Source: Parasphingorhabdus flavimaris
GTDB taxonomy: Bacteria; Pseudomonadota; Alphaproteobacteria; Sphingomonadales; Sphingomonadaceae
Direction of reading: 5' to 3'
DNA length: 64,000 bases
Assembly: GCF_013371215.1 (NCBI RefSeq)
Contig: NZ_JABWMH010000001.1
Coordinates: 124,001-188,000, forward strand
Shown in pieces: positions 1-10,318 of the stretch. The position numbers and the translations under genes were made by a program. The first letter of the stretch is position 1; each line of letters opens with the position of its first letter. The notes under the pieces are model-generated. The model did not search any database. It had not been told where the DNA came from and saw only the letters and a list, made by a program, of their open reading frames with translations.

Positions 1-1190
1 TGCATGTCAGCCGTCCCAACGGCGCTCGCACGACCTTGACCGTGATTGCCGGTTCGATGATCGGGGTCGCCTCGACCGTCTTTTCGATCACCATCGCCGC
101 CGTCGCCTATGCCAGCGGCAATTACGGACCGCGCCTTTTGACAAATTTCATGGAGGACAAGGGCAACCAGCTGTCCCTCGCGACCTTTATCGGGACTTTT
201 GTCTATGCGTTGATGATTATCCGTGTTGTGCGCGACGAAGATGAACGGGCCGCGTCTGCCATCGATGCTTCGGCTTCGGTCCTGCCTGGGTTCACTCCGC
301 AATTGTCGCTGCTGGTGGCCATGGTGCTGGCGATATTTGCGGTCGCGGTGCTGGTCTATTTCCTCCACCATATACCCGCGAGTATCCGGATCAACACGGT
401 ATTGAAAGACATCGGCAAGCGGCTGATCCGCGACATAAAAGACCGCTATCCGAGCGAGATCGAAGAGCGCGAGCCGCGGGAACAGGCGCAGGGCGAGCCG
501 ATCATCGCGACCGGCAAAGGCTATATCGACATCATCGATTTCGACACGCTGGATGAGGTGGCCCGCGAACATGAAGCGACGATCGCAATCAAGGTCCGGA
601 CCGGGGATTTCATCCACCCCAATGTCACCATCGTTGAACTGTCCGGTATTGAAGCGGATGACAAAATTTCCGCCAAAATCGCCGACTGTTTCAGCGTCAG
701 CGGCATGCGGACGGCGACCCAGGATCTGGAATATCTGATCGATGAACTGGTCGAGATCGCGCTGCGGGCGCTATCGCCGGGGATCAACGACCCGTTCACC
801 GCGATCACCGCGATGCACTGGATGGGCGCTGCGCTGGCCGAACTGGGCAGCCGCGACCTTGATCGCGGACCGGAGCAGGAAGACTATGACTGGGATCGGG
901 TGCAGCCGCTGAGCGACGATTTCAGCCATTATGTCGAGCGCAGCTTCGGCGCGATGCGGTCCGGTGTTGCGACCAACCGGATGGCGGCGATCAAATTCAT
1001 CCACGCTCTGTTTGCCGCCTCGACATCCTGCCGGTCGGAGCGTCGTTTGCGCCTGATCAGCGAAGAAGCCGAGACGATGGTGAGGCAGGCGCGTTATCAT
1101 CTGGTCGGTCCTTCGATGGAAGAACTGGAAGCCAGTCTGGTCGAATTCAACAAAGTAATGGATAATAGTAGCAATGCCCTTCTCGCTTGA
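1..1190 (+). CDS. DUF2254 membrane protein, 5' partial
   Basis: The reading frame is open to the left edge of the window (first complete codon at base 3), so the N-terminus is missing. A TTG at 36 could serve as a start, but family members carry more membrane sequence upstream of it. The visible part has two hydrophobic segments at about residues 45-65 and 90-115 (counted from base 3) and then a soluble C-terminal domain containing the conserved stretch around ALSPGINDPFTA, a hallmark of DUF2254 (predicted membrane protein). The function is unknown; the architecture suggests a membrane-anchored sensor or channel-like protein. Its 3' end overlaps nadC by 17 bases, so the two are probably co-transcribed. 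Confidence 0.85.
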   Translation, partial: HVSRPNGARTTLTVIAGSMIGVASTVFSITIAAVAYASGNYGPRLLTNFMEDKGNQLSLATFIGTFVYALMIIRVVRDEDERAASAIDASASVLPGFTPQLSLLVAMVLAIFAVAVLVYFLHHIPASIRINTVLKDIGKRLIRDIKDRYPSEIEEREPREQAQGEPIIATGKGYIDIIDFDTLDEVAREHEATIAIKVRTGDFIHPNVTIVELSGIEADDKISAKIADCFSVSGMRTATQDLEYLIDELVEIALRALSPGINDPFTAITAMHWMGAALAELGSRDLDRGPEQEDYDWDRVQPLSDDFSHYVERSFGAMRSGVATNRMAAIKFIHALFAASTSCRSERRLRLISEEAETMVRQARYHLVGPSMEELEASLVEFNKVMDNSSNALLA

Positions 1191-2034
1191 AAACTTCGAT
1201 CTGGATGCCTTTGTCGCGGCGACGCTGACCGAGGATCTGGGCGCGCCTTATGGACAGGGTGGCCGCGACGTGACCTCCGAAGCCGTCATTCCCGCCGATG
1301 CGATATTTTCCGGCGTGATGGACAGCCGTCATGATGCGGTGATTGCTGGGCTGCCGATTGCGAGAGCATTTTTCCGTTATCTTGACCCGGATGTCGAGAT
1401 TGAACTGCTGGTTGCAGAAGGGCAGGCGGTCGCAGCGGGCAGTGATATCATGCGGCTGAAGGGCAAGGGCCGGGCGATGCTGACGGCGGAGCGCAGCGCG
1501 CTCAACACGGTGCAGCATCTCACCGGTATCGCGACCATGACCAATGAATATGTCCGGCGGATTGCCGGGACGGGCTGCACCTTGCTCGATACGCGCAAGA
1601 CGATACCGGGGCTGCGGGTGCTGGAGAAATATGCAACGCGGATGGGCGGGGCGCAGAACCACCGCATGGGCCTGTGGGATGCGGCGATGATCAAGGATAA
1701 TCATGTTGCGGTCGCTGGTTCGGTCGGCGAGGCCGTGCGGCGCGCCAAGGATGCAGGCGTCGAGAATATCATCTGCGAAGTCGACCGGGTCGACCAGATT
1801 GAACCGGCACTGGCGGCGGGAGCGACCCATTTGCTGCTCGACAATATGGAGCCGGCAACGCTGCGCGGCGCAGTGACGCTGATCGGCGGACGGGTAAAGA
1901 CCGAGGCGAGCGGAGGGGTGACGCTGGAGTCGATCCGCGACAAGGCGGAGACCGGGGTGGACTATATTTCGGTGGGGCGTTTGACGCAGAGCGCACCGGC
2001 GGCAGATATAGGGCTGGATTTTGAACAGGTTTAG
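1174..2034 (+). CDS. nadC: Nicotinate-nucleotide pyrophosphorylase (quinolinate phosphoribosyltransferase)
   Basis: The protein of 286 residues matches NadC over its whole length. It converts quinolinate and PRPP to nicotinate mononucleotide, CO2 and PPi in de novo NAD synthesis in the cytoplasm. Visible signatures are ERSALNTVQHLTGIAT, the substrate-binding run DTRKTIPGLR, GGAQNHRMGL, and the barrel motifs EVDRVDQ, LLLDNM and EASGGV near the C-terminus. The ATG at 1174 lies inside the DUF2254 gene, which implies translational coupling. nadA and nadB are not nearby. Confidence 0.97.
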   Translation: MPFSLENFDLDAFVAATLTEDLGAPYGQGGRDVTSEAVIPADAIFSGVMDSRHDAVIAGLPIARAFFRYLDPDVEIELLVAEGQAVAAGSDIMRLKGKGRAMLTAERSALNTVQHLTGIATMTNEYVRRIAGTGCTLLDTRKTIPGLRVLEKYATRMGGAQNHRMGLWDAAMIKDNHVAVAGSVGEAVRRAKDAGVENIICEVDRVDQIEPALAAGATHLLLDNMEPATLRGAVTLIGGRVKTEASGGVTLESIRDKAETGVDYISVGRLTQSAPAADIGLDFEQV

Positions 2035-2042
2035 GAAATGTC

Positions 2043-2120
2043 ATCCCAGCGAAGGCTGGGATCCAGGGCAATCGTCCGAAGTACGCGAACTTCGTGCTGG
2101 GCCCCAGCCTTCGCTGGGGC
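2043..2120. repeat. Pair of inverted REP-like palindromes
   Basis: Two hairpins with 8-bp stems lie between nadC and the RNase gene: ATCCCAGC-GAAG-GCTGGGAT at 2043-2062 and GCCCCAGC-CTTC-GCTGGGGC at 2101-2120. Loops and stems are reverse complements of each other, so this is one palindrome family in head-to-head orientation, as in a BIME-type unit. Short palindromes of this kind are common between genes in sphingomonads. Translation through it would give a low-complexity extension, which argues against an upstream start for the RNase. Confidence 0.75.
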
Positions 2121-2131
2121 GACGAGTGGCT

Positions 2132-2821
2132 ATGTTCCTATTGCTTGCATTAGCGGCAACACCCGCCCAGGCCCAATCCTACCAATGCCGTCCGCCATCC
2201 GGGCTCAGTGCCCCCGCCGAGCGCAAGCCTGCTTCCGAACCGCGCCGTACTACGCCCGTCACCAGCTATACGCTGGCGCTCAGCTGGTCGCCGGAATATT
2301 GCCGCACCCGCAAGGACAGCCGCCGCGACAAGACGCAGTGCAGCGGTGACGATGGCAGTTTCGGCTTCATTCTTCACGGCCTGTGGCCCGACACGCGCGG
2401 GCCCGCCTATCCGCAATATTGCGCGCCGACCCGGGCGCTGCCGCCAGCGGTGGTGAACCGCAATTTCTGCATGATGCCGTCGACCAGGATGATGGCGCAT
2501 GAATGGGCAAAGCACGGGACCTGCATGACCAGGCGACCGGAGACCTATTTCCGGGTATCGCGGATCATGTTCGACGCCGTGCGCTTTCCGGATATGGACC
2601 GGCTGTCGCGCAAGCCGCTGACGGCGGGGCAGTTCCGCAACGCTTTTGCGGCGGCGAACGAAGGGCTGCAGCCCGATATGCTGCGGCTCAAGATCAACCG
2701 GCGCGGCTGGTTGCAGGAAGTGAAGCTCTGTCTTGGCAAGAGTTTCCGGCCACAACGCTGTCCTGCCTATATGCGGGCGGCGAAAAACGATATGCCGGTC
2801 AAAATCTGGCGCGGGGGGTAA
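2132..2821 (+). CDS. Secreted ribonuclease T2 family protein
   Basis: This is a 229-residue protein with a signal peptide at the start (MFLLLALAATPAQA, cleavage after the AQA). Both catalytic blocks of the RNase T2 family are intact: FILHGLWPD (CAS I) and HEWAKHGTC (CAS II), each with its histidine, and several cysteines are available for disulfides. The enzyme should cut single-stranded RNA through a 2',3'-cyclic phosphate in the periplasm or outside the cell. The frame is open further upstream to a TTG at 2021, but that part runs through the palindromic repeat, so the ATG at 2132 is preferred. No strong ribosome binding site is visible. Confidence 0.93.
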   Translation: MFLLLALAATPAQAQSYQCRPPSGLSAPAERKPASEPRRTTPVTSYTLALSWSPEYCRTRKDSRRDKTQCSGDDGSFGFILHGLWPDTRGPAYPQYCAPTRALPPAVVNRNFCMMPSTRMMAHEWAKHGTCMTRRPETYFRVSRIMFDAVRFPDMDRLSRKPLTAGQFRNAFAAANEGLQPDMLRLKINRRGWLQEVKLCLGKSFRPQRCPAYMRAAKNDMPVKIWRGG

Positions 2822-2825
2822 TTTA

Positions 2826-2907
2826 TTGTGCTCCGGGCGAAGACCCGGAGCTCTGCCGGCAACAAAAGGGCGTGCGGCCGGGGCTCCGTATCAGGTGCGG
2901 AGCACAA
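2826..2907. repeat. Inverted repeat element between convergent genes
   Basis: The 9-bp arms TTGTGCTCC (2826-2834) and GGAGCACAA (2899-2907) bound an 82-base element, which also contains an inner hairpin CTCCGGG-cgaaga-CCCGGAG at 2831-2850. It fills the gap between the RNase T2 gene and the DUF4112 stop codon. It looks like a small palindromic intergenic element. There is no T-tract, so it is not a clear intrinsic terminator, though the folded RNA could still shield 3' ends. Confidence 0.6.
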
Positions 2908-2910
2908 GGC

Positions 2911-3333
2911 TCATCCCTCGATCGTCCGAGTCCCCGGATGATGCTTGTCGAGATGCTTGCGGATGATCTTCAGATTCTTGCTGTTCGAGCGCCAGAAAAA
3001 GTCGAACACATCACCGGCAAACGGAATCGCGCCGAGCGCGGTATCGATCCCGACATTCGCTGCCATGCGGGTCAGTTGCATCTTCGACATGCCGAGATTG
3101 CGGGCTTCCCAGACGATATAGGCGCCCATCAGCGCGGTAACGATATCACCGACCACCGGAACCAGTCCGACGATTGAATCGACGCCGATCGGCCGGTTGA
3201 TGCCGGGGATCACGAACGCCCGTTCGAGCACCTTTTCCATTGCCTCGACGCGGTTGCGCACCGCCTGCGGATCGCGGCTGACGTCGGGCAATTGTTCGGC
3301 GAGACGTTTCAACTGTTCTTCGGAAATGGCCAT
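2911..3333 (-). CDS. DUF4112 domain-containing protein
   Basis: This 140-residue protein matches DUF4112 throughout. After a short charged N-terminus, residues 40-140 carry the family pattern: IPGINRPIGVDSIVGLVPVVGD, a hydrophobic stretch, then MAANVGIDTALGAIPFAGDVFD and a basic tail. Two hydrophobic, glycine-rich segments suggest membrane association. The molecular function of the family is not known. The gene is the last of the minus-strand group that begins with the two binding-protein genes, 31 bases downstream of them. Confidence 0.88.
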   Translation of the reverse strand: MAISEEQLKRLAEQLPDVSRDPQAVRNRVEAMEKVLERAFVIPGINRPIGVDSIVGLVPVVGDIVTALMGAYIVWEARNLGMSKMQLTRMAANVGIDTALGAIPFAGDVFDFFWRSNSKNLKIIRKHLDKHHPGTRTIEG

Positions 3334-3364
3334 CTGATCTCTCTGTTGTGCGCAAGCAATACAG

Positions 3365-4849
3365 TCAGGATATAGGAATGCCGACCAGCGGGTTCAATGG
3401 ATGCCAGCCGCGCGGGTTGACGGCAAAGCCGCGCTGGCCCTGGCGGGCGATCGACCAGCGGATGGGAACCGCGATCGGAATGAAATTATAATGGTCGACC
3501 AGCATATTCTCGACCTCGGCATAGAGTCGCGCCTTGATTTCCAGATTGGTGGCGGCCTCGGCTTCGGTGATCTGGGTGTCGGCATCGTTCAGGCAGACGG
3601 GGGTTGCCATGCAGGTCAGCTGCTTCAAAAACCATTGCGGGCTGTCATAGGGGGCAATCTCGTCCAGTAGCTGGACGTCGGCGGCCTGGTTCAATTCGAC
3701 TTTTCGGGCATTCAGTCCGACCCGTCTCAGATCCGACTGGATGCGCTTGAACAATATGTCGGCACCCGCCGCGTCGGGCAGGGCGATGGCCAGCGGAGCG
3801 ACCGGTCCTTCCGACGCCTTCCACCGGCTGACATGATTCCTCGCGTAGGCCATCCGGTCCTGCATGGTCATGCTGGCCCAGTCGGGATAGGTATTGATCC
3901 CATCGACATCCAGCGCTTCGGGGATGATCTTGAGCCGGCTTTGCCAGGCGCTGACGCCGGGAAAGGATGTCAGCAGTGCTGGTCGATTGATCGTCATTGC
4001 CAGTATTTCGCGATTCTCGGGAACCGCCCAGAAACCCTCGGCGCGGATGAACCGCAGCCCGAACAGGCCGGCGACGGGATCAAGCCTGATGTCTCCGCTG
4101 CTGATGCCCGCTGCGCCGATCAGCGGGAGATGATGATATTTGCCGTTCAGAACCACTTGCACGGCACCGGCCCGATAGCGGGCAATAGCGATCGCGGCCG
4201 GTTCGCTGCGCAGGGACACCCAGCGGTCATCCTCTTCTTCCGCGTCTTGTTCTTCCTCCGAGGGTTCGTCAAAGCGGCTGAGCTTGATGACATCCTCTTC
4301 GCTGAGCAGGCGCATCGGCCCGGCGCCATGGCCAGCCCGGAACAGGCCCATTTCCGGCTGGGCGAGCAATTGGAGAAAATTGGGGTGGGGTGAATCCAGC
4401 CTGATTTCGATGACCCTTCCGGTCATCGACAAGACTTCTTCAACCTCCGAAACATCATATTGCAACCGGCTGTTGCGCAGTTCCGAAAAGCGCTCGCGCA
4501 GCAGGCGGGCGACCCGTTCGGCGGTAATTTCCCGGCCATCGTCCCATTTCGCGTCGAACAGTCGAAATATATAGCTTAGCCCGTCGTCGGACACGATCCA
4601 CCGGGCGGCGAGCGCCGGGACGACCCGGCCTTGCTCGTCCAGCCCGACAAGCCCCTTGGCGATCGCCGCGCGCATGGTCGAAGACACAAAGTTGAGCCGG
4701 GTCCCGACCGGGTTGATTCGGGCAGATCCGTCTTCGATCACCGTGACTCTTACCTGATCTTCATCCCCGGCAAAACCGCAGGAGCCCAGCAGCGTGACCG
4801 CCAGCGTTGCCGGGAGAATTTTGAACCATGATGTCGAACGGAAATTCAT
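3365..4849 (-). CDS. Family 5 extracellular solute-binding lipoprotein
   Basis: The protein of about 494 residues has a lipoprotein signal peptide (lipobox LLGS-C near residue 24) and the fold pattern of SBP_bac_5 proteins of the OppA/DppA class: RLNFVSSTMRAAIAKGLVGLDEQG, VPALAARW, then WDDGREITAERVARLLRE. Family members bind peptides, nickel or oligosaccharides for ABC import. The middle holds an acidic insert (EEEQDAEEEDD) not typical of the family. The start ATG at 4849 shares one base with the stop of the upstream gene (TGATG); a GTG sits directly before it. No ABC permease or ATPase gene is adjacent, so the partner is unknown. Confidence 0.82.
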   Translation of the reverse strand: MNFRSTSWFKILPATLAVTLLGSCGFAGDEDQVRVTVIEDGSARINPVGTRLNFVSSTMRAAIAKGLVGLDEQGRVVPALAARWIVSDDGLSYIFRLFDAKWDDGREITAERVARLLRERFSELRNSRLQYDVSEVEEVLSMTGRVIEIRLDSPHPNFLQLLAQPEMGLFRAGHGAGPMRLLSEEDVIKLSRFDEPSEEEQDAEEEDDRWVSLRSEPAAIAIARYRAGAVQVVLNGKYHHLPLIGAAGISSGDIRLDPVAGLFGLRFIRAEGFWAVPENREILAMTINRPALLTSFPGVSAWQSRLKIIPEALDVDGINTYPDWASMTMQDRMAYARNHVSRWKASEGPVAPLAIALPDAAGADILFKRIQSDLRRVGLNARKVELNQAADVQLLDEIAPYDSPQWFLKQLTCMATPVCLNDADTQITEAEAATNLEIKARLYAEVENMLVDHYNFIPIAVPIRWSIARQGQRGFAVNPRGWHPLNPLVGIPIS

Positions 4850-6390
4850 CACGGTCTTATAAGCAGAGTGCGGCTGGGATGCACATTGGAAATATTATCT
4901 TCCCATCCCGCTATGCGCTCGGCAACGAGGCTGCGGGTGACGTAGAAATAGAGTGGCAGGATGGGCATGTCGGCGATCAGCAATGCCTCTGCGCGACGCA
5001 TCAATATCTGGCGTCTGGCCGGGTCGGGCTCGGCAATCGCCTGTGCCAGCAGCGCGTCATAGGCCGGGTTGTCATAGCCGGAATAATTGCCGGCGCCGTT
5101 GGTTTGCTGATGCACCAGCAGGAAATTTTCCGGAGTCGGCAGGTCGGCAATCCAGCCCGAGCGGGACAAAGCGAATTCATGCCTGCGCAGCGCGGCAAAA
5201 TGCAGCGCTGCTTCGCTGTTGAACAGGCTGGCCTCGACGCCGAGCGGCTGCCACATCGCCGCCATCGCGACCGCAACCCGGCGGTGCTCGGCGGAACTGT
5301 TGAACCGGATTTCGAAGCGCAAGGGGTTGTTCGGGTTATAACCTGCTTCAGCCAGCAACGCGCGCGCGGCGCTCAGACGCTTTTTCCGTGACCAGTCCGC
5401 CCACTCGGGCTTTGCAGATACCGGACCGGCCAGTCCCGGCGGCAGCAGCCCCCAGGCCGGGATATTGCCGATGCCGATCACCTTGTCGGCGATCCATTCG
5501 CGTTCGACCGCCATCGACAAGGCGATACGGACCTTGCGGTCATCAAAGGGCGGGCTGCGGGTGTTGAAGGCAAAATAATAGCTGCCGAGATAGGGCACGC
5601 TATGGGCAGCGGCAGGATGATTGTCCTCGAGCCACTGATGGCGGCTGGCCGGATAGTCGGCGGCGATGTCGGCGCCACCGGAGAGGAACAGGCGCATGGC
5701 GGACAGGCTGTCGTCCATCGGTTTCCAGATGATCGTCTTGGTGGGAGCCGGTTCGTCATGCCACTCGGGATTGCGCTCGAGCCGGGCATGATCGTTCAGT
5801 TTCCACCCCGCCAGACGATAGGGGCCGCTGGTGACCATCGGCCGGTCCGACGTCCATTGATCACTCGCCGCCCCGATCCGGTGGAGCGGAAGCGCCGCCA
5901 TCGCCGGATGGGTCAGCAACGCCGGCAGGGACGGATCGGGAGAGGCGAGAGTGACAACGACATTTTGCTCGCCGGCTGCCTCCACGGACTGGATGTTGCC
6001 GAACAGCGCTGCGGATGCGGCAGCGGTTTCCGGCGCGCGCAAGCGCTGCAGCAGGGTCGGAAACAGGGTTGCGTCAAAAGCGGCGCCGTCGGAAAAGCGC
6101 AGATTCTCGCGCAGCGCAAAAGTCCACGTCAGGCCATCCGCCGAGACCTGCCAGTCCCGCGCCAGACCCGGCTCTGCCTCTCCCCTGGCATCAAGGCGGG
6201 TCAGGCCCTCGAACTGGTCGGCGGCAAAGCGGAGCGATGACAGGTCGGAGACTTTCTGCGGGTCGAGTCCCTTGATCTCCGAATCGGACAGGCGGACGAT
6301 CCGGTCTGGGCCGGGCGCGGTATCGATGGCCGGCTCGCGGTTACAGGAAACCAGCAACAGCATCGTACAGAGAATGGCGAAATAGCGCAT
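4849..6390 (-). CDS. Peptide ABC transporter substrate-binding lipoprotein
   Basis: This 513-residue protein is a second SBP_bac_5 protein with a clear lipobox (LLVS-C, Cys 16). It shows the conserved blocks EIKGLDPQKVSDLSSLRFAAD, EGLTRLDARGEAEPGLARDW and the mid-protein IALSMAVEREWI, as in OppA, and ends with a typical NVHPSRTL block. It should sit in the outer leaflet-facing periplasm and bind peptides. It is the first gene of the pair and is coupled to the next SBP gene by a one-base overlap. Two adjacent binding proteins without transport components is unusual, because opp loci normally carry two permeases and two ATPases. Confidence 0.88.
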   Translation of the reverse strand: MRYFAILCTMLLLVSCNREPAIDTAPGPDRIVRLSDSEIKGLDPQKVSDLSSLRFAADQFEGLTRLDARGEAEPGLARDWQVSADGLTWTFALRENLRFSDGAAFDATLFPTLLQRLRAPETAAASAALFGNIQSVEAAGEQNVVVTLASPDPSLPALLTHPAMAALPLHRIGAASDQWTSDRPMVTSGPYRLAGWKLNDHARLERNPEWHDEPAPTKTIIWKPMDDSLSAMRLFLSGGADIAADYPASRHQWLEDNHPAAAHSVPYLGSYYFAFNTRSPPFDDRKVRIALSMAVEREWIADKVIGIGNIPAWGLLPPGLAGPVSAKPEWADWSRKKRLSAARALLAEAGYNPNNPLRFEIRFNSSAEHRRVAVAMAAMWQPLGVEASLFNSEAALHFAALRRHEFALSRSGWIADLPTPENFLLVHQQTNGAGNYSGYDNPAYDALLAQAIAEPDPARRQILMRRAEALLIADMPILPLYFYVTRSLVAERIAGWEDNISNVHPSRTLLIRP

Positions 6391-6468
6391 TGCCTCTGTC
6401 TAGATGCTTTTGCCGGCTCGACAAAGCGGAACTCATGTGCTGCTAGTGTCGGCAAGGAGAATTTGTGC

Positions 6469-7650
6469 ATGAGCGGCCTACAATATGATATTTCCAGCCT
6501 CGGTGAGGTTGGCCCCAAAATCCTGGCGCTGTTGCCCGAGATCGCAGCGCGTGCGGAAGAAACCGAACAGGCGCGCCGGTTGCCCGCCGATCTGGCGGCA
6601 AAGCTGGCCGAAGCTGGTGCATTCAATCTTTCCAAGCCGGCATCGCTCGGCGGGCTCGAGCTGGAGCCGCTCGACTTTCTGAAAATTGTCGCGACGGTTG
6701 CCGAGGCGGACGCCAGCGCGGGCTGGTGCGTGATGATCGCGGTGACCTCGACCTTGGGTGCGGCCTATATGCCCGAACCGGCTGCGCGCGAGATTTTCGG
6801 CGCGGACGATGTCGTGACCGGCGGTGTGTTCGCTCCGATGGGCAAGGCTGAGGACAAGGGAGATCACTATCTGCTCAGCGGTCAGTGGCAATGGGGCTCC
6901 GGCTCGGCCAATTGTTCCTGGCTTGGCGGTGGCGCGATGATCTTCAAGGATGGCGAGTTGCAGAAATTCGACAATGGCGCGCCTTATCACCGGATGCTGT
7001 TCTTCCCGGCTCAGCAGGCATCTCTCATCGACAGCTGGCATGTGGCCGGCCTGAAGGGTACCGGTTCGGGCGATTTCTCGGTCGAAGGGATAAAAGTTCC
7101 CAAGGACCGCAGCGTATCCTTCGTCGGTGACCGGCCGAGCGATCCGGGGGCGTTGTACAAGTTCCCGCTCTTCGGCCTGCTCGCGCTCGGCGTGTCGGCG
7201 GTTGCGCTCGGCAACGCCCGGGCTGCGCTGGAGGAGATCAGGACAATTGCTATCAACAAGAAAACCCCCGGCGGCGGACGATCGATGGCCCAGCGGGCGA
7301 CCATACAGGTCGACCTGGCGCGAGCGACTGCCCATCTCGGCGGTGCATTCGCCTTTCTGGAGAATGCGATCGGCGAATGTTGGTCGGAAGCCCAGGGCGA
7401 CGGTGAAATATCTCCGAAAGGCCGTGCCAATCTGCGCCTTGCCTGCGCTCATGCCACCGAGATTTCTGCCGATATCTGCAAGACTGCCTATACATTGGGC
7501 GGCGGCAGTGCGGTCTATTCAACCAGCAGCCTGCAACGCCGTTTCCGCGATGCCCATGTCGCGACCCAGCATATCGCCACGGCTCCGGCGGTGTTCGAAC
7601 TGGCAGGGCGGATATTACTGGATCAACCGGGCGATATGGCGATGCTCTGA
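6469..7650 (+). CDS. Acyl-CoA dehydrogenase-like flavoprotein (HsaA/DszC-type monooxygenase family)
   Basis: The 393-residue protein has the acyl-CoA dehydrogenase fold: an N-terminal helical domain, a central beta domain (residues 120-215, with GQWQWGSGSANCSW and GLKGTGSGDF, the flavin-contacting region) and a C-terminal helical bundle ending in RFRDAHVATQHI. This last motif and the lack of an obvious catalytic glutamate place it with two-component flavin-dependent monooxygenases (HsaA, HpaH, DszC), which hydroxylate aromatic or heterocyclic substrates with FMNH2 from a reductase. The substrate cannot be read from the sequence. A strong ribosome binding site AAGGAGA at 6454 fixes the ATG at 6469. 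No reductase gene is adjacent. Confidence 0.82.
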   Translation: MSGLQYDISSLGEVGPKILALLPEIAARAEETEQARRLPADLAAKLAEAGAFNLSKPASLGGLELEPLDFLKIVATVAEADASAGWCVMIAVTSTLGAAYMPEPAAREIFGADDVVTGGVFAPMGKAEDKGDHYLLSGQWQWGSGSANCSWLGGGAMIFKDGELQKFDNGAPYHRMLFFPAQQASLIDSWHVAGLKGTGSGDFSVEGIKVPKDRSVSFVGDRPSDPGALYKFPLFGLLALGVSAVALGNARAALEEIRTIAINKKTPGGGRSMAQRATIQVDLARATAHLGGAFAFLENAIGECWSEAQGDGEISPKGRANLRLACAHATEISADICKTAYTLGGGSAVYSTSSLQRRFRDAHVATQHIATAPAVFELAGRILLDQPGDMAML

Positions 7651-7712
7651 AGGCCGGCCGGAAGCCGGAATCTGCCCCGTTTCGCGGGGAAGATCATCTG
7701 ATCGGCTAAAAC

Positions 7713-7799
7713 TGGTGCGGACGGCGGGACTCGAACCCGCACACCCATTTCGGATAGCAGATTTTAAGTCTGCTGCGTCTACCATTTCGCCACGTCCGC
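7713..7799 (-). tRNA. tRNA-Leu (anticodon UAA)
   Basis: On the minus strand, the 7-bp acceptor stem GCGGACG pairs with CGTCCGC, followed by discriminator A and an encoded CCA (7715-7713). The anticodon stem GCAGA/TCTGC encloses the loop CTTAAAA, which gives anticodon TAA. The T arm contains GCGGGTTCGAGTCCCGC. There is a long variable arm, as expected for a class II tRNA. It lies between the flavoprotein gene and ihfB. Confidence 0.97.
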
Positions 7800-7895
7800 A
7801 CCGGTAGGTCCAGCCTCGGCTGGAACCTAGCGACAAGCATTATTGCGGGCGCGTGGTCAAGTGGATTGGCAAATTATATTCAGAAAATGTCGAGA

Positions 7896-8177
7896 TCAGT
7901 CCTTGTTCAAACGCTCGCGGATTTCCTTGCCGGGTTTGAAATAGGGCACTCTTTTGGCGGGAACCTCTACCGATTCCCCGGTGCGCGGATTGCGACCGAT
8001 GCGCGGTTTGCGTTGGCGAGTCGAGAAGGCGCCAAAACCGCGCAGTTCGACGCGACCGCCCTCGGCCAGTTTCTGGCTGATCTGGTTGAAAAACAGGTCG
8101 ACGATTTTTTCAATCTCGTCCGGCTTCAATTCCGGATTTTCTTCAGCGAGCTTTTCTAACAATTCAGAACGTATCAT
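7896..8177 (-). CDS. ihfB: Integration host factor beta subunit
   Basis: The protein is 93 residues, the usual length for this family. It shows the HU/IHF signature [24 protein letters not shown] and the DNA-intercalating beta-arm proline (RNPRTG). The N-terminus [15 protein letters not shown] is typical for IHF beta rather than alpha or HU. IHF bends DNA sharply as a heterodimer with IhfA and assists transcription, recombination and replication initiation. ihfB follows rpsA in many proteobacteria; here the rpsA terminator at 8346-8380 separates the two, so ihfB probably has its own promoter in 8178-8340. Confidence 0.97.
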   Translation of the reverse strand: MIRSELLEKLAEENPELKPDEIEKIVDLFFNQISQKLAEGGRVELRGFGAFSTRQRKPRIGRNPRTGESVEVPAKRVPYFKPGKEIRERLNKD

Positions 8178-8345
8178 CGGTGCGCCTTTCCGATTCTGGT
8201 GAGATCAAGCGAATCCACGTTGGAAAGACACTTGGAATCTTAAAGTTGGATATAATCCAGACTCCATAGATGCCAGAAATCATGTCTATTTTCAATGGCC
8301 TTGGCTGGTGTGTGTAGATTCGTAGTGAAACGGGACACGGGAATG

Positions 8346-8380
8346 AAAAAAGCCCACCCCGATAAAGAGGTGGGCTTTTT
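8346..8380 (-). terminator. Rho-independent terminator of rpsA
   Basis: The 7-bp stem GCCCACC (8352-8358) / GGTGGGC (8369-8375) is flanked by A-tract and T-tract on both sides, so it can act in either direction. It lies 26 bases downstream of the rpsA stop and upstream of ihfB, both on the minus strand, which makes rpsA the natural user. Confidence 0.88.
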
Positions 8381-8406
8381 CTAAACATAGTCGTGTGGTG
8401 GAAGGA

Positions 8407-10110
<1,704 letters not shown>

Positions 10111-10318
10111 ATGGTTTATTCCTTGATAGTCAATTTTTCTGGCCAGGCGGTTGGTTCCGCCGGTCTTGGACCAAAATTGCCGCGGCCACCTCATGCGACC
10201 ACCGCATCCCTCAGAAAACTGCCAAAATTTGATGGATGCGAAGTCAAGCACAAATACCAAAAGCTGCGCCAAAGCCGGGGCGATAACTTACCAACCCGTC
10301 TTGCACATCATTTGTCTG

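Noticed and set aside
3365-6390. Complete opp-type ABC import operon
   Set aside because: Only the two binding proteins are present; no permease or ATPase reading frame is adjacent on either side.
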